This document shows, piece after piece, positions 6,299 through 12,113 of a DNA stretch of 12,113 nucleotides. The notes under the pieces are model-generated. The model was not told the origin of the DNA, searched no databases, and saw only the letters and a list, made by a program, of their open reading frames with translations. Position 1 is the stretch's first letter. Each line of letters opens with the position of its first letter. Origin of the DNA: Thermoflexales bacterium (GTDB lineage Bacteria; Chloroflexota; Anaerolineae; B4-G1; SLSP01); contig SLSP01000143.1 in the NCBI GenBank assembly GCA_007130345.1, positions 1 through 12,113 on the forward strand, given 5' to 3'. A program made the translations under genes and the position numbers.

Positions 6299-9031
6299 TC
6301 AGGGTTTTTGAAGGGGCAGGGTGAAGTAGAACGTGCTCCCTTCGCCCTCCCGACTGCGGACGCCTATCGCGCCCCCGTGAGTCTCCACAATGTGTTGCGA
6401 AAGTGCTAATCCAATCCCCATACCCGGATATTTGCGTCCCAGGCGGCCCTGGTAAAGTCGCTTGAAGATCATCGCGCGCTCCTCCTCCGGGATACCGGGG
6501 CCAGTGTCGGTGACGGAGATGCGGACAGCCTCCGGTTCTCGCCCGGCGGCCAGGGTAATCGTCCCCCCCGCCGGCGTGAACTTGATAGCGTTACTCATCA
6601 AATTGCCCACCACCTGCAAGATACGGTCGGGATCGACTGCGATGCGCGGCAAATCATCAGCCAACTGCGCGCACACGATCTGGTCATTCTGACGCGCGCG
6701 CAATTGCGTGGCCTCGACAAATTTGCGCAACAGATCGCCCAGATCGATTTGGCGATAGCGCAAACTCTGCCGGTCGATGACCTTCATACTCCCCAGGTCG
6801 TGAACCAGGCGCGCGAGGAGGTGCGCTTGCTGTTGGAGCACCTCCAGCGCATCGCGCTGCTCCGCGTTGAGATCGCCGAGCGCGCCGGCGAGGAATAGCT
6901 CCGGATAACTCTGCATAAATGTTACCGGATTGCGCAGTTCGTGCGCGATATCGTCGAACATCTCGATCTGCGTGGCCTTTTGCAACTCCAGCAGCGCGTT
7001 GATCTCCTGCAATTGCGTCGCCTGCTGGCGTGCCTGATGAAAAAGCTGAATCGTGACCAGCACCTTGCTCAGTTGATAGGCCAAAATGAAGAGCAACCGC
7101 TGCTCGCGGACGTGAAAGGGGCGTCGGCGGACGAGCAAGATGGCCCCCAACGGTTCATCATCCCGCATAATGGGCGCTTCGAGGTAGGAGAGCAACTGGT
7201 CATCGGCGAGTTCGCCATCCTCACCACTCTGGATGATGACGCGCTGCTGCTCCGTAAAGGCACTCGGCGCGCGCTGCGCCGTGCCCAGCGCGGTGAGGAA
7301 ATGGCCTTCGATAACGTCCAGGCGTTCTGGCGGCACCGCGAGGCGCAGCCGCAGGAATTCCAACGGGGGCTGCGTGGTGAGCAGCACCCCGGCGATCTCG
7401 TAGCGGATGCCCTGATGCAGTTCATTGAGCGTCTGCTCCAACATCACGGGCAAATCGTGCCCCGTCATCGCCCGCGTGATCTGGTAGAGCGCGCGCGTGC
7501 TCTGCTCGCGCTCCGTCATCTCGTGATACAGGCGCGCGTTCTCAATGGCGACGCCGAGGTGGCTGCTGACCGTTCCCAAAACCTCGCGCGCGTAGCCGGG
7601 CACATCGACCATCTCCGGTGTGCCCAGGAGGAGCCAGCCCCAGGTGCGGCGGCGAGATTGCAGCGGAATTTGAATAACGGTGCGCAGCGCGTCTTCTGGG
7701 TAGCTGACGACAACCGCCTGGGCCGGGTCAAGCTGAGAGAGAGACGCGCGCAGTTGGCCGATGAGGGCCTCCACCAGGGCCGCCTCCCCCTGATGCGCCT
7801 GGGGCACCAGCGCGCCGCTGCTTTCATCTTCCAGCAGAAATGCGCCGAGCGGCCACGAGAGGAAGGCCAGGGTATAGTGGAGCGCCTCGTGAGCGATGTG
7901 CGTCACATCTTGCATAGGAGCCACCGCCGCCGCGAGGTTAAAGAGGAAGGCGCGTTCATAAGCCTGCCGCCGGGTCTCCGCGTGGAGACGCGCGTTGCGT
8001 AAGGCCACCGCCACCTGGTCGGCGATGCTGGTCAGCAAATTCAGCTCGCCCTCGGTGAAGTAGCGGGACGAGCGGCTCATCGCGCTCAAAACCCCGACCG
8101 ACTCTCCGCCGCTGCACATCGGCACCAGGGCCGTCGTGTTGACCTCCTCTTCCAGGAACTCCGGCAGTGCCAGGCCCGGCTCATTGGCCCACGATTCCAC
8201 CACGCGCAACGTTTTCTTTTGCAGCGTATCCCACGCCACACCCTTGCCCTGGGGAATACGCACCGGCGTCTGAGCAAACTTGTGCAATCCCTGTTGCGCG
8301 CGGATGACCAGATCGCCGCTTTCCGGTTCGATCACGCTGATGCCGGCCGCGTCCACCTCAAGAACATTGACAACCTCAACGACGGCTTGCTGCATAATCT
8401 CTTCCAGGTCGAGGGACCGGCTCACCCGCAGGCTGACCGCGTGCATCGCCGCCATCTGGCGTTCCTGAGATGCGCGCTGTTCGTGCAACTGGTGCATCTC
8501 CAGCGTGAGAGCCACCAACGATCTCAGAGAGGCCGCATCCTCGCGCGCTTCCGGCGACAATTCTGGCGTGGCGAGCAACAATACCAAAAAGCCGAGCGTT
8601 GCCTGTGGCCGCACCAATGGCGTGAACAAGAGTCGGCGGCAGCCGTACCCGTCCGCGAGAGCCTGGGCCTGTTGCGGCGTGATTAGGTTATTCAGGATGT
8701 CTGGGAGATCGCACGGCACGATGCTCACGTCCTGCTGCTGCGCCAGCGCGTGGCACAGTGCGGGGGCCTGCGCCAACGAAATGCAAGCGCGGGCGAACTT
8801 CGCGCCCATCATCTGCTGGAACGCCCCCACCCCGGCCCCCGTCACATCCCCCTGGAAAGTGGTCAACGCATCCCGCTCACGAACAAGTAAAAACGCGGAT
8901 TGACATTGCGGGACCAGCCGGGATGCTGTGTTCAGGATACGGCGCAACAGCAGCGCGGGGGGCAGTTGCTCTATCGCCGATGCCAGTTGCGCGATCATCG
9001 GGTGGCTCTGGTGTTGGCCGTGCGGCTTCAT
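6299..9031 (-). CDS. Soluble sensor histidine kinase with about four GAF domains
   Basis: A protein of 910 residues from the ATG at 9031; AAAGGGAG lies 4 nt upstream. An in-frame TTG at 9064 coincides with the predicted transcription start and is rejected. No membrane helix is visible. Positions by the ATG start: GAF-like modules at about 10-180, 208-348, 365-502 and 515-665, joined by helices such as 'IADQVAVALRNARLH' and 'HLGVAIENARLYHE'. A HisKA dimerisation helix carries the phospho-acceptor H697 in DIAHELRNPV. A HATPase domain (about 795-908) shows the N box (NLMSNAIKFT), the G1 box (DTGPGIP, 842-848) and the G2 box (GMGIGLALSQ). Known: GAF domains sense small molecules, redox state or light. 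None of the GAFs shows an obvious bilin-attachment cysteine in context, so the signal is unknown. There is no response regulator beside it, so its partner is elsewhere. The L,D-transpeptidase follows in the same direction. Confidence 0.92.
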   Translation of the reverse strand: MKPHGQHQSHPMIAQLASAIEQLPPALLLRRILNTASRLVPQCQSAFLLVRERDALTTFQGDVTGAGVGAFQQMMGAKFARACISLAQAPALCHALAQQQDVSIVPCDLPDILNNLITPQQAQALADGYGCRRLLFTPLVRPQATLGFLVLLLATPELSPEAREDAASLRSLVALTLEMHQLHEQRASQERQMAAMHAVSLRVSRSLDLEEIMQQAVVEVVNVLEVDAAGISVIEPESGDLVIRAQQGLHKFAQTPVRIPQGKGVAWDTLQKKTLRVVESWANEPGLALPEFLEEEVNTTALVPMCSGGESVGVLSAMSRSSRYFTEGELNLLTSIADQVAVALRNARLHAETRRQAYERAFLFNLAAAVAPMQDVTHIAHEALHYTLAFLSWPLGAFLLEDESSGALVPQAHQGEAALVEALIGQLRASLSQLDPAQAVVVSYPEDALRTVIQIPLQSRRRTWGWLLLGTPEMVDVPGYAREVLGTVSSHLGVAIENARLYHEMTEREQSTRALYQITRAMTGHDLPVMLEQTLNELHQGIRYEIAGVLLTTQPPLEFLRLRLAVPPERLDVIEGHFLTALGTAQRAPSAFTEQQRVIIQSGEDGELADDQLLSYLEAPIMRDDEPLGAILLVRRRPFHVREQRLLFILAYQLSKVLVTIQLFHQARQQATQLQEINALLELQKATQIEMFDDIAHELRNPVTFMQSYPELFLAGALGDLNAEQRDALEVLQQQAHLLARLVHDLGSMKVIDRQSLRYRQIDLGDLLRKFVEATQLRARQNDQIVCAQLADDLPRIAVDPDRILQVVGNLMSNAIKFTPAGGTITLAAGREPEAVRISVTDTGPGIPEEERAMIFKRLYQGRLGRKYPGMGIGLALSQHIVETHGGAIGVRSREGEGSTFYFTLPLQKP

Positions 9032-9035
9032 ACAG

Positions 9036-9043
9036 CTCCCTTT
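9036..9043 (-). promoter_or_regulatory. Shine-Dalgarno that fixes the histidine kinase start
   Basis: AAAGGGAG on the minus strand, 4 nt before the ATG at 9031. The longer frame opens with TTG at 9064, which has no ribosome site. Confidence 0.7.
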
Positions 9044-9069
9044 GCGTTGGTGTACCCAAATCAAGTTAC

Positions 9070-9091
9070 ATTATAGCGCACATTAAGCACA
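9070..9091 (-). promoter_or_regulatory. Promoter candidate for the histidine kinase
   Basis: A perfect TATAAT -10 box on the minus strand (9070-9075). A 4/6 -35 (GTGACT) lies one 16-nt spacer upstream and extends a few bases past the listed end, into the 3' end of the phosphodiesterase gene. Predicted transcription start is about 9063, giving a leader of about 32 nt to the ATG at 9031. It would let the kinase and L,D-transpeptidase be expressed apart from mtnA. Confidence 0.55.
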
Positions 9092-9093
9092 AG

Positions 9094-9932
9094 TCACATG
9101 CGCCGCTCCCGCAGATACCGCCGCCGCACTACCCCCGGATCGTTAGACGAGACCGTATCGACGCCCATAGCCAGAGCCGCCGGATAGTCCCAGGCGAAGC
9201 CGCCCGCGCTGACGGGCATCCCCGCCGCGTGCGCCGCCGCGACCAGGGTCGGCGTCACCACCTCGATATTAGGCGAGGCCATCGTGCCGCGCATCTGGCG
9301 CGTCAAATCCAGCGGGGCGAGGAGCGCGCGCCGCACCGGAGCCGCGCGTCCCAGGCCGGGGAAGCGGCGCGTGAGCCAGACGGCCCAGTGCGTGCCGCGC
9401 GTCTGCGGCGTCAGCGGCCCGGCGCGCATCCCCGGCAAGAGCGCGTGCAGTTGCTCGAAGCCGCGCCCCCAGTAGGAGATGAAGACGACCTGATCGGCGA
9501 TGGCGTGCTCGCGGATCAGGGCGACGATAGCTGGGACGAGGTGTGGATCGAAGCCGCCGGTGAAACCGTACTTGAGTTCGAGCATCAGCCCCACCCGGCC
9601 CCGCGCCCACTCGAAGACCTCGGCCAGCGTGGGGATGCGCGCCCCGGCGAACTGCGGCGCGAACCAGGTTCCGGCATCGAGTCGCTGCGCCTCGGCCAGC
9701 GTCAGTTCCGCGATGAAACCCTCGCCGTCGGTGGTGCGATCCACGCGCTCGTCGTGCAGCGCGACAACGTGCCCATCGGCAGTGCGGCGCACGTCCAATT
9801 CCACCACGTCCACGCCATCCGCGACGGCGCGCTGGAACGAGACCAGCGTGTTCTCCGGCGCGCAATCGCACGCCCCGCGATGGCCCACCAACAGCGGCAG
9901 CGCGCCTGGCGGACGCAGCAATTCAAGGCCCA

Positions 9933-9933
<1 letters not shown>
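9094..9933 (-). CDS. Glycerophosphodiester phosphodiesterase (GDPD family)
   Basis: A protein of 279 residues from the ATG at 9933. The frame stays open further upstream, but that extension (to 10086) lies inside mtnA and is arginine/histidine-rich nonsense. Seen: the family signature LVGHRGACDCAPENT near residues 14-28, then VDVVELDVRRTADGHVVALHD and RTTDGEG, which together supply the catalytic His pair (HRG and HD) and the metal-binding Glu/Asp; a further ELKYG block follows. Known: GDPD enzymes hydrolyse glycerophosphodiesters from phospholipid turnover to glycerol-3-phosphate plus an alcohol, in the cytosol if, as here, no signal peptide is present. The start overlaps the mtnA stop (TGATG, 1 nt), with only a weak ribosome site, so translation is probably coupled. 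Odd: the substrate link to methionine salvage is not obvious. Confidence 0.9.
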
Positions 9934-10985
<1,052 letters not shown>

Positions 10986-11040
10986 AGGGGCCTCCTGAGA
11001 ATGGTTAGGGTAATTTGCTGTAGCTGCTCACAAACCGGAG

Positions 11041-11068
11041 TTCGTGCTACGTTAGGTGATAGCACGAA
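11041..11068. repeat. Perfect 9-bp inverted repeat over the mtnA -10 box (candidate operator)
   Basis: TTCGTGCTA (11041-11049) and TAGCACGAA (11060-11068) are exact inverse complements separated by 10 nt. On the minus strand the dyad spans the -10 box (11056-11061) and the predicted start site (about 11049). A centre-to-centre spacing of about 19 nt, roughly two helical turns, fits a dimeric repressor. Alternatively it would fold as a hairpin at the 5' end of the mtnA message. Confidence 0.6.
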
Positions 11069-11084
11069 ACGGCGCGAAAGTCAA
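11056..11084 (-). promoter_or_regulatory. Promoter for mtnA
   Basis: TTGACT (11079-11084, 5/6 match to -35), a 17-nt spacer, TATCAC (11056-11061, 4/6 match to -10), on the minus strand. Start of transcription about 11049, giving a leader of about 64 nt to the ATG at 10985. It lies divergent to the tRNA promoter. Confidence 0.6.
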
Positions 11085-11102
11085 AGCCGACGTCGCCCTC
11101 GG

Positions 11103-11130
11103 TTGCGCATCCCCTACAGAATGTTATAAT
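11103..11130 (+). promoter_or_regulatory. Promoter for tRNA-Arg
   Basis: TTGCGC (11103-11108, 4/6), a 16-nt spacer, then a perfect TATAAT (11125-11130). The predicted start is about 11137, 6 nt before the mature tRNA 5' end. Confidence 0.65.
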
Positions 11131-11142
11131 GTTGAGCGTCAC

Positions 11143-11215
11143 GCCCCCATAGTTTAAGCGGACAGAACGCGGACCTCCTAAGTCCGTTATCCCCGTTCGA
11201 GTCGGGGTGGGGGTA
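11143..11215 (+). tRNA. tRNA-Arg, anticodon CCT
   Basis: A full cloverleaf can be folded: acceptor GCCCCCA/TGGGGGT (first pair G-U), D arm GTTT/GAAC with a GG in the loop, anticodon stem CGGAC/GTCCG with loop CTCCTAA (anticodon CCT at 11177-11179, reading AGG), a 4-nt variable loop, T arm CCCCG/CGGGG with loop TTCGAGT, and discriminator A at 11215. CCA is not encoded. It reads the Arg codon AGG, rare in many GC-rich genomes. It is transcribed divergently from mtnA and bordered downstream by mobile-element debris. Confidence 0.95.
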
Positions 11216-11386
11216 TAAAAGGCTACCTTCGCGCACAGATTTGGCCGTATCTTCAAGATTTGTGCCCGGAAGTACACCTTCCTCGCTTTAGGCGGTATAC
11301 CGCAGGACACAGACCTTCTCGGTGTTCGGTAAAAAAATCCCCCTACCATTTATCGGTAGTGTCCCTCAATCACCTTGATGGATTTT
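11216..11386. other. Non-coding stretch between tRNA and mobile-element remnants
   Basis: No frame of useful length is present. A hairpin (11233-11242 with 11256-11265; 10 pairs including two G-U, 13-nt loop) follows the tRNA but lacks a T-run. A perfect 12-bp palindrome GCGGTATACCGC sits at 11292-11303. A small CTACC/GGTAG stem is near 11344-11360, after a run of seven A. The composition is closer to neutral than the GC-rich genes to the left. Confidence 0.5.
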
Positions 11387-11419
11387 GGCTCTCTTGGATT
11401 TCGCCGGAAAGGGCCATAT

Positions 11420-11563
11420 CTAGTACAGCACGGCATAAATGGCTCCCCAGTTGAATGTGCTCCAAGGGGATCGTCAGATCCCCGTTCCGACGTGTAGTCG
11501 CGGATCTGACGATCCGCTCTGAGCGGGGCTAACTGAGGAGGGACTTCCGCCGCGCTGTACTAG
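11420..11563. mobile_element. MITE-like element, 144 bp, with nested palindromes
   Basis: The terminal inverted repeats are 33 bp (11420-11452 and 11531-11563), 26 of 33 positions identical, starting with CTAGTACAGC at each end. The interior holds a second inverted pair, GGATCGTCAGATCC (11468-11481) and GGATCTGACGATCC (11502-11515), exact reverse complements, each also a self-hairpin with a 4-nt loop. It has no coding capacity. The CTAG (or TA) ends may be the duplicated target. The outer CTAG supplies the stop codon of the ISL3 transposase remnant. A parent transposase is not in the window. Confidence 0.7.
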
Positions 11564-11700
11564 TGGGTGTACAGCGAAAACAACCAATAGCCTTGCAAGT
11601 CCAAGTACAGCCGTTGAAATAGCGTGGTGATGCGCGGAATGCCATAGCACCGGCGCTTGAGTGTCTTGATTTTGTTGTTGAGGCCCTCCACAAATTCACT
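11560..11700 (-). pseudogene. ISL3-family transposase, C-terminal fragment
   Basis: About 46 residues remain, containing FVEGLNNKIKTLKRRCYGI and LFQRLYLDLQGYWLF. This is the hallmark C-terminal block of ISL3 transposases, including the last catalytic glutamate in the EGLNNK motif. The stop TAG (11560-11562) lies in the end of the MITE-like element; if the target was CTAG, the stop would have been the same before insertion. The N-terminal three quarters are absent: just upstream the frame runs into an IS4-type coding tail. It cannot make an active enzyme. Confidence 0.8.
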
Positions 11701-12055
11701 ACCGGACACTTTTTGAGAAGTGGGGCATGACGAAGCCAACCGGTATAGGTATGGATTCATTCAAGCAATGCTCAAGCAAATCCAAGCCCAGGCGAAAGAG
11801 ACTCAGATCGCAGCGGTCGGTGCGATGGATGACTTTGACCCAGTCATCTCGCTTGGCTACCACACCGAGATACACGATCCAGATGTAGGCCAAGCACGCG
11901 GCGATCATCAGGCGGGCCAAACGGATGGGATCCGAGATGTGACTCTTATCCAAATTGAACCCCCGGCTCTTCTGATCGGAGAAGAAGGTTTGGAACTTGC
12001 TCAAAATGTTGGGGGAAATTCCTGGCCGATGGAACTTTCCGGCCCATTTTAGCGT
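11699..12055 (-). pseudogene. IS4-type transposase, C-terminal fragment
   Basis: About 118 codons are open between a stop at 12056-12058 and a stop at 11699-11701. The region 'FFSDQKSRGFNLDKSHISDP' followed by 'RLMIAACLAYIWIVYLG' and 'VIHRTDRCDLSLFRLGLDLL' is typical of the C-terminal end of IS4-type DDE transposases, including the E/D-K-x6-K-type block. The catalytic N-terminal parts (the DDE aspartates) are not present; upstream of about 12000 the similarity fades (an expected 'RF-IE' before FFSDQK reads SKFQT) and a stop follows. Its 3' end abuts the ISL3 remnant near 11700. Probably dead. Confidence 0.75.
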
Positions 12056-12073
12056 CTAATATCATGAAGGCCT

Positions 12074-12113
12074 ATGACAAAACTACCACAAGATTTACAA
12101 GACCTGCAAGACC
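12074..12113 (+). CDS. Possible start of a further gene running off the right edge
   Basis: An ATG at 12074 opens MTKLPQDLQDLQD without a stop to the window end; another ATG at 12064 is open in a different frame. An AAGG sits only 3 nt before the former. The lower GC and position suggest another mobile-element gene, but 13 codons are too few to identify anything. Confidence 0.2.
   Translation, partial: MTKLPQDLQDLQD

Larger units (their letters stand above)
11387..11700 (-). mobile_element. Remnant of an ISL3-family insertion sequence, 3' end
   Basis: The transposase C-terminus (11560-11700) is clear. At the far side, GGCTCTCTTGGATTTCGCC (from 11387) resembles the GGCTCTT-type ends known in the ISL3 family and may be the terminal repeat, which is inference. 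The MITE-like element 11420-11563 lies between the coding remnant and this end. The other end of the element and most of its transposase are not seen. Confidence 0.5.

Noticed and set aside
6941..8002. 353-codon open frame on the plus strand
   Set aside because: Antisense to the GAF domains of the kinase; low-complexity R/Q/L-rich product without recognisable motifs.
9032..9064. TTG start for the histidine kinase
   Set aside because: It falls on the predicted transcription start and has no Shine-Dalgarno, while the ATG at 9031 has AAAGGGAG 4 nt upstream.
10986..11049. SAM or other riboswitch in the mtnA leader
   Set aside because: The leader is about 64 nt and shows none of the helices or conserved blocks of S-box, SAM-II or SAH motifs.
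12064..12113. CAAGA repeats at the right edge as a possible array
   Set aside because: Three CAAGA words with 4-nt gaps fit ordinary coding repetition (Q-D-L) and the window ends; there is no support for a repeat array or CRISPR.

Overview
The window looks like a chromosomal segment from a GC-rich bacterium, most plausibly a member of the Chloroflexota. That placement is inference. It rests on high GC with strong GC bias at third codon positions, tandem multi-pass glycosyltransferases with a trailing beta-rich domain, a DUF2089 plus SHOCT-like gene pair, a soluble multi-GAF histidine kinase, and a tRNA gene without encoded CCA. No 16S or other marker gene is present to settle it.

Layout from left to right. 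Positions 1-3095 (minus) hold two tandem, paralogous GT39/ArnT-like membrane glycosyltransferases that overlap by 4 nt; the second one runs off the left edge. Positions 3228-4356 (minus) hold a two-gene unit, a zinc-ribbon/HTH protein (DUF2089) followed by a coiled-coil SHOCT-like protein, driven by a near-consensus promoter in an AT-rich island. Positions 4576-5118 (plus) encode a small membrane-anchored SAM methyltransferase, which ends against a long perfect hairpin that can terminate both strands.

Positions 5205-10985 (minus) form a probable gene train in transcription order: mtnA (methylthioribose-1-phosphate isomerase), a glycerophosphodiester phosphodiesterase that overlaps it by 1 nt, a four-GAF soluble sensor histidine kinase with its own promoter, and a Tat-exported L,D-transpeptidase 17 nt downstream. 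The mtnA promoter carries a perfect 9-bp dyad across its -10 box. A tRNA-Arg(CCT) is transcribed divergently at 11143-11215.

Positions 11216-12113 are a decayed mobile-element landing zone beyond the tRNA. It holds the C-terminal remnant of an ISL3-type transposase, a 144-bp MITE-like element (33-bp imperfect terminal inverted repeats plus nested internal palindromes) sitting at that gene's stop codon, and the C-terminal part of an IS4-type transposase fused against the ISL3 remnant. The left 11 kb reads as ordinary, well-kept genes for envelope, salvage and signalling functions; the right 0.9 kb is accessory.

I see no CRISPR array, toxin-antitoxin pair, phage module or obvious defence system. 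The least-described items are the DUF2089/SHOCT cassette, the nested-palindrome MITE, the dyad on the mtnA promoter, and two promoters whose predicted transcription start falls on the start codon.
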